In this document: piece by piece, positions 1-8,267 of the stretch
Position numbering within the stretch: the stretch's first letter is position 1
Layout: each line of letters begins with the position of its first letter
DNA from: Candidatus Binataceae bacterium
GTDB lineage: Bacteria; Desulfobacterota; Binatia; Binatales; Binataceae
DNA: 64,000 nt
Reading direction: 5' to 3'
NCBI GenBank assembly: GCA_035308025.1
Contig: DATGHL010000008.1
Location: 1-64,000, forward strand
Position numbers and translations under genes: made by a program
Notes under the pieces: generated by a model
The model's input: only the letters and a program-made list of their open reading frames with translations
The model's database searches: none
What the model was told of the DNA's origin: nothing

Positions 1-250
1 CTCCAATTCTTTTTGCGACCGGCTCAGCTCCGTCTGGGCAATCGCCTTTCGAGAGGTAACCGCGAGCCAGTCCTTCCTGTGCGATCGATGGCGGTAGGCA
101 GGCTCCAACCAGCTCGCCGCGCTCAACGAATACTCCGGGCACCATTCGGTAAATCCCCGCCGGCGCGGCGCTGTCGGTTAGTGAAATACGCAGTCCAAGA
201 ACCCATGCCAGCGAGACCAACAGAGCCATGGAAAAGGCTGAACCGACCAT
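1..250 (-). CDS. traF: Conjugative transfer signal peptidase TraF, partial (C-terminus beyond window)
   Basis: Translating the minus strand from ATG at 250 gives a hydrophobic N-terminal segment, then LTDSAAPAGIYRMVPG, RGELVGACLPPSIA, ARGYLSKGDCPDGAEPVAKR, and the frame runs off the window edge. This matches the S26-type TraF peptidases of IncP-like conjugation systems. Those process the pilin, and they use the Ser in the (T)DSxPxGIY element and a Lys in the later (A)KRI element; both are visible here. It lies downstream of trbI on the same strand, as in many Trb-type integrative elements. The frame stays open upstream of 250 with no better start, so the true N-terminus may be longer. Confidence 0.75.
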   Translation of the reverse strand, partial: MVGSAFSMALLVSLAWVLGLRISLTDSAAPAGIYRMVPGVFVERGELVGACLPPSIAQEGLARGYLSKGDCPDGAEPVAKRIG

Positions 251-572
251 CGCCAAGACGGGTCTCCGAGCGTGCCGAAGACCCTCAAAATGCAGCCTTC
301 GATCGGCTGGGCCTGAGGTGCTTTTCGCCGTACTGTGCAGTTGGCCGACCAGGATGCTCTCAAGTGGGGGAAAGGCCGTGAGAATGTTGGAGAAAACGCC
401 GGATCTGCGGCACTGCACCGCAGATGCTTTATCTTGCTCTACGAACGAACGCCCTTTACCCCACTTCTTCACCCCTCCGAACACAGCACTCACAGCCCTC
501 CGTCCGCCCGCACCAGATCTCAACAATCTGATCACAGATCTCACTCCATCCCGAACTCCGACGCACATCGCT
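251..572. other. Gap between traF and the small RHH-like gene
   Basis: No convincing gene here. The minus-strand traF frame stays open through part of this stretch, so an N-terminal extension of traF is possible. The short plus-strand frames have no recognisable domains. Confidence 0.5.
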
Positions 573-872
573 TTACACTCCGCCCTGACCATCAGGAGCG
601 CTGGCGGGCAGTTTCCGATCTGAATGTGCCAGCCCGTTCGTTGTTGCAGGCTTTCGAGAACGGTCTCTCCCCGCGGTCTTCCCGTTCAAGCCATCGATCT
701 CGTCGCGCATCTGTCGCGTCAGGCGGGTGATCGACTCGCAGATTGTCGCGTTCAGATCGAAACCCGCCTCGCTTGTGCTCTCTCGCAGCCGATCGATCTC
801 CGCCTTCACCGAAGCTGGTACACGCAACGTGATCGTCTGGGTCGGTTCTTCCTTGCGTTTCAGCACTCCCAT
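573..872 (-). CDS. Small ribbon-helix-helix-like protein following trbI
   Basis: A 99-residue protein. The N-terminal third (residues about 10-60) has the alternating TITLRVPASVKAEIDRLRE pattern of a ribbon-helix-helix strand followed by helices. The C-terminal half is polar and looks disordered. Genes for small proteins of this kind (including DUF2274-type proteins) often follow trbI in conjugative elements and may help control the transfer operon. It starts 78 bp after the trbI stop on the same strand. DNA binding is inferred from the fold pattern only. Confidence 0.6.
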   Translation of the reverse strand: MGVLKRKEEPTQTITLRVPASVKAEIDRLRESTSEAGFDLNATICESITRLTRQMRDEIDGLNGKTAGRDRSRKPATTNGLAHSDRKLPASAPDGQGGV

Positions 873-950
873 CGACCTTCTCCTTGAAGCGGTTTTGTGT
901 ACGTTTTCATCCTCGCTCGCGCATGTGCTCCGTGTACAATTTGTGTACGT

Positions 951-2114
951 TCAGCCTTTGTAGGCCGCCGGAAACACGAGATCCTCTGTGACCATCACGT
1001 TGAACTGGTAGCCGGGCCGGATCTCGATCGTCGGTGGGCGATTCATCCCCTGGCCGATCATCTGCTGACCCACGGCGCCGAACTGTCCCGACGCAGCAGA
1101 TCCGGCCGTCTGACTCGCCATCGCCCACTGGTTCGGCTGTGAGTAGCCGTAGGGTCCGTAAGTCGCGCCGGCTCCGAACGTCGCCATCTGCCCTACCATC
1201 TGGCCGGCGCTGATAAGACTCATGAGCGCCGCGGTGCCGAAGGTTCTCATGTAGTGGTTGTTCACTTCGTCGGTGAACCCCGCGTAGCCGCCCTGATCAG
1301 CTCCCGGCATCTGCGGGAGATTCATGCTCGAGGTGTTCGGGAAGATGAGCCGCTGCCATGCGATCTCGACCCGTTGCTGACCATAGGCGGAGGCGTTCTG
1401 GTATATGCCGATGAGTCTGCTGCCCTGCGGGACCAGCAGGTATTTTCCGGTGGCGCTGTCGAAGACGTTCTCGCTGACCTGGGCGAGAATCGGCCCCGGC
1501 AAGTCGGAGTTGATCCCACTTACGAGTACGGCTGGAATCACGCTTCCCGCCATCACCGAGAACGCCGATGCGGGCGGGTGGAGTGTCACGGTGGGATCAG
1601 TGGAATTGCCAGTGTTGAAGTTCGTGCTCTGTTGGCCATTCGCGTGGGCGATTTCCAGCGTGCCGCCGCCGTGAAAAACGGAGACCATCTGCGGCGCTTC
1701 AAGCGCCTTCATGTACTTCTCTTCCGCCCATTGCGCGTAACGGGTTGGCGGTCGCGGCGGTGCGTTTTGGATCGGCGCTTGCGCGGTCGCGACCACAACG
1801 GGAGGCGGTACGAAAGCCGGTGCTGCGAGTGGCTTGCCGCCGTGCGCGGCGAGGTCTGCAATCTCTCCGCTGTTTCGTGCCGATGCTCCCGGATCGTCAA
1901 CCTGCTTCTGTACACCCGAGGTCCCGAAACGGGATGACTCTACGCCCAGCGCTACCACCACGCCGCTCACAATCGCGACGACGGCGAAGGTAATCAGTAT
2001 GAGCCGGTTGAATCGACCGCCTCCGGGGTGCTCCTGGTCCAGCAAGCCTTCCGATTCGTCCCGAAGATCGCCCTGGCCGTCCAGTCTCATATCCTCAGTC
2101 GCCATGGTGCTCAC
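951..2114 (-). CDS. trbI: TrbI/VirB10-family conjugal transfer protein
   Basis: 387 residues. A charged cytoplasmic N-terminus (about 1-33) is followed by one transmembrane helix (about 34-57), a Pro/Ala-rich periplasmic linker (about 110-135) and a C-terminal beta-barrel domain carrying the family signature around VMAGSVIPAVLVSGINSDLP and LLVPQGSRLIGIY. VirB10 proteins span the envelope and link the inner-membrane motor to the outer-membrane pore of type IV secretion systems. The start overlaps the trbG stop by 4 bp (ATGA), so the two are probably translationally coupled. Length is usual for the family and no break is visible. Confidence 0.9.
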   Translation of the reverse strand: MSTMATEDMRLDGQGDLRDESEGLLDQEHPGGGRFNRLILITFAVVAIVSGVVVALGVESSRFGTSGVQKQVDDPGASARNSGEIADLAAHGGKPLAAPAFVPPPVVVATAQAPIQNAPPRPPTRYAQWAEEKYMKALEAPQMVSVFHGGGTLEIAHANGQQSTNFNTGNSTDPTVTLHPPASAFSVMAGSVIPAVLVSGINSDLPGPILAQVSENVFDSATGKYLLVPQGSRLIGIYQNASAYGQQRVEIAWQRLIFPNTSSMNLPQMPGADQGGYAGFTDEVNNHYMRTFGTAALMSLISAGQMVGQMATFGAGATYGPYGYSQPNQWAMASQTAGSAASGQFGAVGQQMIGQGMNRPPTIEIRPGYQFNVMVTEDLVFPAAYKG

Positions 2115-3061
2115 CTCGCCGCTCCCGCGTAGCTGATCGTCACTCGGTCCTGATCGCGCCCGACTCCCGAGACGAGGATTGCGTCGGTGACTAAGCGGTC
2201 GACGACGTAGTAGTTTCCCTTGACCCTGTAGTTCACCATCTGGGTTCCGCTGCCTGCGTTAACGAGCAGCGCCGGCGCTTCACTCGACTTCATTCCCGGT
2301 GGCATCTGGATGTACACGTGCGAGCCGTCATCGAAGGCGCGAATCGGCTTCCACGGAACGTTCGCTCCGCCCACGGTGTACGCGAAGTTGAGTTGTGCCG
2401 GATTGACGTTGGCAACCTTCACGACGTTGCCGGAGTCGTCGCCCGGCGGATCGGCCGTGGTATCCTGTTGTGCCTTGGGGGCGGAGTCGGCATTTTTCAT
2501 CGCCGTTATCAGCTCGTCGGGGTAGTAGAACTCGACCTCCTGCACCGCGTGGCTTCCGCGCGAGCGGAGCAGGATGTGGTAGATGTGCTTCGTTGTGTAG
2601 ATCGTAAGGTTGGTCTGGATGCCCGGAGCTTGCGGCTTAACTGCGAGATGCGGCACAGGGTTTCGCGGGTCTCCCGAGGAAGCGGGCGTTGCCATCCAGC
2701 GCTCGCTGTCACCAATCGCAACGTCGGTGATCGTCTCGCCTGGCTGCAGCTGAATGTCTGAAGTTCGCAGCGGCTCGCAATCGACTGCCGGCTGGGGACC
2801 TTGGTTATACGGATAGAGCGTGTACCCCGGTGTCCTGTAGATCGCCCAATCGCCGCTCTTGTCGTGCGCTTTGACAGCCTCCTGAACCTCGGGCGGCTGC
2901 TCGGCAAGGATCTGCTCTGGAGTTGGCGGAGCTGGCGACGCCGCCGTTGCGGGTTCCGCCTCGGTTACGAGTTTGAGCGGAGGAGGTGCTGGCTGTTTCG
3001 TCGCACAGGCTCCTAAAGTTAGCGCCAGGGCGAATGCTCCTGCGATGGCGGTCCTTCTCAT
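2111..3061 (-). CDS. trbG: TrbG/VirB9-family conjugal transfer lipoprotein
   Basis: 316 residues. The N-terminus is a lipoprotein signal (ALTLGAC, Cys19). A proline-rich spacer follows, then the VirB9 fold with LQPGETITDVAIGDSERW near the middle and a C-terminal domain containing AFDDGSHVYIQMP. VirB9/TrbG forms the outer-membrane ring of the type IV secretion core complex together with TrbI. It sits 32 bp downstream of trbF and overlaps trbI by 4 bp. The gene appears intact. Confidence 0.9.
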   Translation of the reverse strand: MRRTAIAGAFALALTLGACATKQPAPPPLKLVTEAEPATAASPAPPTPEQILAEQPPEVQEAVKAHDKSGDWAIYRTPGYTLYPYNQGPQPAVDCEPLRTSDIQLQPGETITDVAIGDSERWMATPASSGDPRNPVPHLAVKPQAPGIQTNLTIYTTKHIYHILLRSRGSHAVQEVEFYYPDELITAMKNADSAPKAQQDTTADPPGDDSGNVVKVANVNPAQLNFAYTVGGANVPWKPIRAFDDGSHVYIQMPPGMKSSEAPALLVNAGSGTQMVNYRVKGNYYVVDRLVTDAILVSGVGRDQDRVTISYAGAAR

Positions 3062-3093
3062 CGCTCTGCCTCCCTGCGGGCGTTGTTGCCGGG

Positions 3094-3762
3094 TTAACCT
3101 TGCTGTTCGGTCCAGCTAATCTGCGTTACGCAAAAGCCGAGAGGATTGCTGACGATCGCGTCGTCGGAACTCGGCGGTACAATTTCGGTTTGCAGCGCAG
3201 CTTCCCAATGGGACGGTGACCCGACCGCGATGCCGTTTAGGTCGCGCTGCTGCTCGGTCCAGCGCACCTGGTAGCTGCGGGTTGAGAGCCTAAGGATCGA
3301 GTCGATTTGAACCGAGACGGTCTGCTTCTCGGCGATCTTGAACGGGTTATGGGTGAAGTTGTCGGAGTGGTAGTACTCGTCGAGAAAGCGGTCCGCGGCG
3401 CCGCGTGTATGCGCGAGCAGTGCGTTGAGCGTCTGATGCTCTACCTGGGGATCGCTGGTGACCGAGCGGGCGTCGCGGATGAAGGCCGCTAGCTCGTAGC
3501 GTTCCATGCGCGCGGTTACGTCCGGCAGGGCAATCGGCGTGAGGGGTTGCGGGACCGTCAGGGCGTATCCCATCTTGTCGACTTCAACGACGTAGGGGAT
3601 GTAGCGGCTGCGATTGCTGATCCAGACGATACCGCTGGCGAGAATCAGGCTCAGGAGCAGGAGGCCGCCAGCGGCGATCTGCCAGTTGCGTTTTCCGAGA
3701 ACGAGGTCAGCGTATCGTTCGTCCCATTCGCGACGCGCTTCAAGATAAGGATTGCTCTCCAT
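3094..3762 (-). CDS. trbF: TrbF/VirB8-family conjugal transfer protein
   Basis: 222 residues, starting MESNPYLEARREWDERYADL, a typical TrbF opening. One transmembrane helix lies at about 27-49, followed by the periplasmic VirB8 domain with YIPYVVEVDKMG and a C-terminal NTF2-like fold. VirB8 proteins are inner-membrane assembly factors of type IV secretion. It heads the visible trbF-trbG-trbI run. In complete Trb operons trbB, C, D, E, J and L lie upstream of trbF. Here the upstream 360 bp hold none of them before the truncated tRNA, so the transfer region is incomplete or rearranged. Confidence 0.9.
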   Translation of the reverse strand: MESNPYLEARREWDERYADLVLGKRNWQIAAGGLLLLSLILASGIVWISNRSRYIPYVVEVDKMGYALTVPQPLTPIALPDVTARMERYELAAFIRDARSVTSDPQVEHQTLNALLAHTRGAADRFLDEYYHSDNFTHNPFKIAEKQTVSVQIDSILRLSTRSYQVRWTEQQRDLNGIAVGSPSHWEAALQTEIVPPSSDDAIVSNPLGFCVTQISWTEQQG

Positions 3763-4125
3763 GCGAACGCCCTCACGGTGAAAATCTGAAACTCACACAT
3801 CAAAGTGCGGCTCGCTGGCTTTTCCTATTGAGCAAGTTCCTTGCCGGAGTCTCGATCTTGGCGTCATCCGAGAGACAGTGCCCAACGAATTTAGTGCAGT
3901 ACGGGAGTGCTCAGTTACGCGACGATGGAGATTTCGTCGAGCGACTCAGATGGTTAAGTCTGTCAGCCAGCGGTGTTCAGATGGTGGGGTTTCAAACTCG
4001 AGAAAGTGTCCACGAAGTGTCCAAAGTGTCCACTTATGAGACGAACTGAGCCGATCACTCGGCTCAGAAAACCCTTGATTTTCCTACGCAGTCTGATCTG
4101 AGATGATCCGAGATTACCCCTTGCG
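3763..4125. other. Gene-free element end next to the att-like site
   Basis: No gene is recognisable. It holds three direct AAGTGTCCA repeats (4004-4032) and an imperfect tandem pair of 10-mers, GATCTGAGAT and GATCCGAGAT (4095-4114), just outside the truncated tRNA. Clusters of short repeats beside an attachment site are typical of arm sites bound by integrase or excisionase. No integrase gene is present on this side. Confidence 0.5.
4004..4032 (+). repeat. Three direct repeats AAGTGTCCA near the att-like site
   Basis: Perfect 9-mers begin at 4004, 4015 and 4024. They sit about 100 bp inside the presumed element boundary. Their spacing of 11 and 9 bp would place proteins on one helix face, as recombinase arm sites or excisionase sites do. 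The role is inferred; the repeats are seen directly. Confidence 0.6.
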
Positions 4126-4175
4126 CGGGATTCCTAATCCTGGGGCCGTGGGTTCGAATCCCGCAGGGGGCGCCA
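4126..4175 (+). other. Truncated 3' half of tRNA-Arg(CCT): att site of an integrated element
   Basis: Anticodon stem CGGGA/TCCTG (4126-4130, 4138-4142) pairs around loop TTCCTAA with anticodon CCT. The T-arm (4148-4164, loop TTCGAAT) and acceptor strand AGGGGGC plus G and CCA (4165-4175) follow. The 5' half is missing: nothing upstream matches GCCCCCT or a D-arm, so this is not a working tRNA. Tyrosine-recombinase elements often integrate into the 3' end of a tRNA gene and leave such a duplicated 3' fragment at one end. From the orientation, the element lies to the left (the trb side) and the intact tRNA should be at its far end. Confidence 0.75.
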
Positions 4176-4834
4176 GATTTCCCGCGAATAAGTTGGGCTT
4201 ATAGCGCCGACCGTGGTCGTTGTCAAGCGAAGAACAAGGTGACTTTGGCTGTACTTTGGCTCGCCGGCATTATCGATATGGTTTTTGCAACAACGCGGGT
4301 CGGGCGACGCGGTCACGACTGGGGACGAACTGTCTTCGAGAAGCTGAACGAACAGGGTTGAGGGGAAAAAGAGCTGTCGATGCGGCTGCTTGGCGTCTTC
4401 AGCTTGCTAAATGCAACCGCTGTAGTCTCTTTGCGTTTTTCGCTCAATCCATTATATCTGCGGCAGTAGACTGGCTTCGTCTATACCCTTCTTTTTGGAA
4501 CTGACGACGGGGGGTCCGATGGACGCCATGGGGACTCGGCGAACATCCAACCTAGAGTCGTGAGCACGGGAGGGTGCACTCTCTCTTTGGGGAGGCTTCC
4601 ATCATGCCGCGTCGAAAGCCGAAGCTCCGCGTGCCCAGCGTCGATGATCGACTAATTTACTCGACGACCCTCCCTCGTTCACTCTCTTCTCGACTCAGCG
4701 AAACGGGCTGGGGCATTGGCATCCTCATTCAGCGGCTTCACCCGACACGGGTGCTTCCAGGCGAAGTCCGCGCGGCACAGCCGACTGTCTAAACAATTGT
4801 GAGTCACGGGAGACACCAGTATACGAGGGAGCCA
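4176..4834. other. Intergenic stretch right of the att-like site
   Basis: No supportable gene. A 72-codon plus-strand frame at 4574-4792 and a 94-codon frame at 4220-4504 have no recognisable domain. Base composition looks less GC-rich than the chromosomal parts of the window, in keeping with an accessory strip. Confidence 0.4.
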
Positions 4835-5866
4835 ATGGAAACCCCATTTCAGATTCGCCGTCCGCGAAGCGACGACCGTCCGTTGTGGGACGTGTACTTC
4901 GCACTCCAAGGCAGCGCCGCCATTCTCGCGGCGCATAAGCTCAAAGTGTTCGCGCTGCTGGGCGAGCGCCCGCGGAGCTTGTCGGAGGTTTGCGACGCTC
5001 TCACACTGGCGCCGCGCCCGGCAGAAGCGCTCCTTTCCATAAGCGCAGCGGCGGGATTCGTCGAACTGCGAGAGGGACGTTACCGCCTTACTTCGGTAGC
5101 GGAAGATTACCTCCTCGAATCCAGCCCAACTTACTTCGGTTCGCATTGGCAGAATATCGTCATCGACTTGGAGTCGATGTACTCGATCAGCAGCGTAGTA
5201 AAAGCTGCGCAAACCGATTCGCCCCAAGCATACGGCGGAGGGGACTGGACTAAGTCGCATGAGGAGCGCGCAGAGCTCGCTCATGCCTTCACTCTCGCGA
5301 TGCACAGCTGCAGTATGGGACCGGCGCTCGCCTGGCCGGACAAGCTTGACCTCTCTGCGAATCGACAGATGCTCGACATCGGTGGTGGCTCTGGTGCGCA
5401 CTGCATAGGCGCGCTCACGCGATGGCCAAACCTAAGGGCGACTGTCTTCGATATGGAGCCGGTTTGTAATGCAGCCCAAGAGATCGCCTTGCGGAACGGC
5501 CTGACGGATCGGATTGGAACTCATATCGGGGATCTTTGGCAGAGCAACTTTCCGAAAGCTGACCTGCACTTCTATTCGATGATCTATCACGACTGGCCAC
5601 CCGACAGATGTAGTTTCCTGACCGAGAAAAGCTACGCGAGCCTGCCGAGCGGCGGGCGCATTGTAATACACGAGATGCTCTTTAACGATGAACGCACCGG
5701 TCCATACGCAGTCGCGGCATTCAATATAACAATGCTGCTGTGGTGCACAGGGCAGCAGTATTCAGGGGGACAGCTGATACAAATGCTGAGTCAAGCGGGT
5801 TTCGGTAAGCTCGAAGTGATACCAACCTTTGGCTACTGGAGCATCGTTACGGGTGTGAAGCTCTAA
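4835..5866 (+). CDS. SAM-dependent O-methyltransferase (Methyltransf_2 / acetylserotonin O-methyltransferase-like)
   Basis: 343 residues from ATG 4835, chosen because GAGGGA lies 4-10 bp upstream; an in-frame start exists at 4799. The N-terminal winged-helix dimerisation domain (about 15-95) is followed by a class I SAM domain with the glycine motif DIGGGSG (181-187), acidic FDMEP (205-209) and HDWPPD (252-257). The His is the usual general base for hydroxyl deprotonation. Enzymes of this family methylate small aromatic or polyketide hydroxyls and often belong to secondary metabolism. The next gene (GNAT) starts 22 bp downstream, so the pair is probably co-transcribed. Substrate unknown. Confidence 0.85.
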   Translation: METPFQIRRPRSDDRPLWDVYFALQGSAAILAAHKLKVFALLGERPRSLSEVCDALTLAPRPAEALLSISAAAGFVELREGRYRLTSVAEDYLLESSPTYFGSHWQNIVIDLESMYSISSVVKAAQTDSPQAYGGGDWTKSHEERAELAHAFTLAMHSCSMGPALAWPDKLDLSANRQMLDIGGGSGAHCIGALTRWPNLRATVFDMEPVCNAAQEIALRNGLTDRIGTHIGDLWQSNFPKADLHFYSMIYHDWPPDRCSFLTEKSYASLPSGGRIVIHEMLFNDERTGPYAVAAFNITMLLWCTGQQYSGGQLIQMLSQAGFGKLEVIPTFGYWSIVTGVKL

Positions 5867-5888
5867 CCCTTCCCAATTGCCGTCATGT

Positions 5889-6542
5889 ATGAACGCATCG
5901 TTAAAAATTACGAAACTATCGGACGGCGAAGCGGAAGAAGCAGGGCAGACACTCGCTCGGGCTTTCCACGACGATCCGCCCTTCGTGCACTTCGTTCCGG
6001 AGGCGGCGCAACGGGTTAGGGTATTATCGTCCTTTTTCAGTCGCTTCGCCCGATACGGCATGGTATCGGGCGAGGTGCAAGGCACCGCCGACCGTAGGGG
6101 TATTGCGATCTGGCTTTCGCAGGAGCATGCAAGCTCTAAACTCGCGACGCTCGCCGGACTAGACCAGCTGTCAGTGATATTCGGCGACGTAGGGTTCGCG
6201 CGCCTATCGGCATTTCTCACTTTCATGGAGAAGCTGCATCACGATTCGATGGCCGCAACCCATTGGTACCTGGCATTCATTGGAGTTGACCCTACTCATC
6301 AGGGCAAGGGCGTTGGTACTGCTTTACTGAAACCAATGCTCGACCGGGCCGAAGCAGAGGCTCTCCCCTGCTACTTGGAGACGTTCCTGGCGAGGAACGT
6401 ACCCTTCTATCGGAAGAACGGATTTAACCTGCTGTCGGAAGGTGTCGAACCATCGAGTAAATGCCAGTTCTGGACGTTTGCGCGAGACCCGAAGTCGGGC
6501 GGTTTAGGGGAGACGTCATTCCGTCGACCGCAGAGCGGCTAG
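5889..6542 (+). CDS. GNAT-family N-acetyltransferase
   Basis: 217 residues from ATG 5889; a TTG at 5877 is an alternative and neither has a clear ribosome-binding site. The C-terminal half carries the acetyl-CoA motif LAFIGVDPTHQGKGVGTALL (Q-x-x-G-x-G) and YLETFLARNVPFYRKNGF, typical of GNAT strands beta5-beta6. The N-terminal half (ARAFHDDPPFVHFVPEA) resembles the GNAT group found in natural-product and resistance loci. It follows the methyltransferase by 22 bp. The acceptor cannot be told from sequence. Confidence 0.8.
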   Translation: MNASLKITKLSDGEAEEAGQTLARAFHDDPPFVHFVPEAAQRVRVLSSFFSRFARYGMVSGEVQGTADRRGIAIWLSQEHASSKLATLAGLDQLSVIFGDVGFARLSAFLTFMEKLHHDSMAATHWYLAFIGVDPTHQGKGVGTALLKPMLDRAEAEALPCYLETFLARNVPFYRKNGFNLLSEGVEPSSKCQFWTFARDPKSGGLGETSFRRPQSG

Positions 6543-6554
6543 CGCGAACTCTAG

Positions 6555-7826
6555 CAGGATGCGGAAAAAGGATCGCATTTCTGTTTGGTGAGATGTAGAG
6601 GAGTAAATAAGCGGCGGCGGAGGGTGAGGTGATGCGGGGTACGGACCACGAGCAGAGCGGGATGTTCAGTTACGTTTCGGCCGAACGGCGGGTGCCCAAG
6701 GATCATCCGTTGCGACCGTTGCGCGTGATGGTCGACGAGGCGCTGAGGGCCCTGGGGCCGCGCTTCGCTAGGCTCTACGCCACGAGCGGGCGACCTTCGA
6801 TCGCGCCGGAGAAGTTGCTGCGAGCGCTGTTGCTGCAAGTGCTCTACAGCGTTCGCAAGTGAGCGCATGCTGATGGAGCAACTTGATGACAATCTGCTGT
6901 TCCGCTGGTTCGTCGGACTCAGCATGGACGACGCGGTGTGGGACGTCACGGTCTTCACCAAGAACCGGGAGCGCCTGCTCGCAGGCGAAGTGGCACAAGG
7001 CTTTTTTCAACAAGTGGTGGCGCAAGCGCGGGCTCAAGGGTTGCTCTCGGCCGAGCACTTCACGGTTGATGGCACCTTGATCGAGGCCTGGGCCGGGCAC
7101 AAGAGCTTCAAGCCCAAGGACCGCTTATCGACGCCGCCGGATGAACCCGGTAATCCAAGCGTGGATTTCCGCGGCGAGCGACGCGCCAACACCACCCATC
7201 AATCGACCACCGACCCGCAAGCGCGACTGTACAAGAAGGCCAACGGGCAGGAGGCCAAACTCTGCTGCCTCGGCCACTTGCTGATGGAGAATCGCAACGG
7301 TCTGGTGGTGAACACGCGGCTGACGCAGGCGACGGGACGCGCCGAACGCGAGGCCGCGCTGGCGATGGTAGCAACGCTCCCGGCTTTGGGCGCGTGACGC
7401 TCGGCGCCGACAAGGCCTACGACGCCCAAGCGTTCGTCCGGGAGTTGCGCGATCATGCCGTCACGCCGCACGTCGCGCAAAAGCCAGCCACTGCGATCGA
7501 CCGCCGCACCAGCCGCCATCTCGGTTACGCGCTCAGTCAGTGGCGGCGCAAACGGGTCGAGGAAGCCTTCGGGTGGCTCAAGACCGTCGCTTTGTTGCGC
7601 AAGACCCGGCATCGCGGCGTAGCCCGGGTCGGCTGGATGTTTACCTTCGCCGCCGCGGCCTACAACCTCGTGCGCATGCGCACCCTCTCGGTAGTTACTA
7701 CTTGAATCGCAGCGCCGATGACTGCCGCGGACCCACTCGACTCTCATCCGCGCGGTAATTCAGATGATCATCGAATCTTGGAAGCTAAAGAAACTCGTGA
7801 CTGCAACAGCATTTTTCCGCAGTCTG
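6555..7826 (+). mobile_element. IS5-family insertion sequence with intact ends and broken transposase
   Basis: Imperfect terminal inverted repeats are visible: CAGGATGCGGAAAAAGG at 6555-6571, and the complement of 7810-7826 reads CAGACTGCGGAAAAATG (14 of 17 match). Both ends are flanked by CTAG (6551-6554 and 7827-7830), the 4-bp YTAR-type target duplication known for the IS5 family. The element is about 1.27 kb, normal for the group. Because the transposase is frameshifted twice, this copy could move only with help in trans. Confidence 0.85.
6629..7705 (+). pseudogene. IS5-family DDE transposase, two frameshifts
   Basis: Three successive reading frames join into one transposase. 6629-6862 gives the N-terminal domain (MFSYVSAERRVPKDHPLRPL, RPSIAPEKLLRALLLQVLYS). 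6867-7397 gives LMEQLDDNLLFRWFVGLSMD, HFTVDGTLIEAWAGHKSF with the first catalytic Asp, and ATGRAEREAALAMV. 7394-7705 gives TLGADKAYDAQ with the second Asp and KRVEEAFGWLKTVALLRKTR with the Glu. The first break is at about 6857, where one extra A turns the expected S-E-R into a stop. The second is near 7385-7395. All DDE residues survive, which suggests recent decay. Confidence 0.85.
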
Positions 7827-7832
7827 CTAGAG

Positions 7833-8267
7833 GCACTATCTGACCCCAACCACGAAGAACACGGCCACATGAAGAGTTGGGTCGGGCGGCCGTTCGATCC
7901 AAAACGTGCCAGCCCTCCTGTTGTTGCTGGATCGCGCGGATTTCTTTCTGGTCTTGGCGAGCGCGCCGGGCACGAAACGTGTTTTGCGCAGTCAGGTGAG
8001 CAGGCTTTTTGGTCTTTACGGTGTGGCAGGAAAGGGGCGGCGCAAATTTAAGCAGGAGCGCAGATTCCAAACATCTGCCTGCAGAAGGCAGTTGATGAAA
8101 ATACCGAGGCCATCCGCTGAGAGGTAGGCTCCGCCACCCGTCAGGCGGCCAGATCCAACTTCACCAACGTCGAGCGGTCCACGACGCGGCGGTCACCTCT
8201 AACCGCATGGGCGGCAACAACGCAACCGCCATCGCCTGAACGAAGGGGTTACTATAGAGAATTTAGG
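7833..8267. other. Intergenic stretch between IS and porin gene
   Basis: No supportable gene. Short frames on both strands (for example 7906-8127 plus and 7768-8070 minus) show no known domain and may be remains of older insertions. The last 60 bp would hold the porin promoter and leader; no good ribosome-binding site is seen before the GTG at 8268. Confidence 0.4.

Noticed and set aside
4004..4032. CRISPR array
   Set aside because: Repeats are 9 bp with 0-2 bp spacers; no CRISPR-like unit or cas gene in the window.
4134..4316. 60-codon minus-strand frame ending RPLRDSNPRPQD
   Set aside because: RDSNPRP is the usual artefact from translating the antisense of a tRNA T-arm; it only confirms the tRNA fragment.
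4574..4792. 72-codon plus-strand frame before the methyltransferase
   Set aside because: No domain, no clear ribosome-binding site and no signal peptide; not enough to call a gene.
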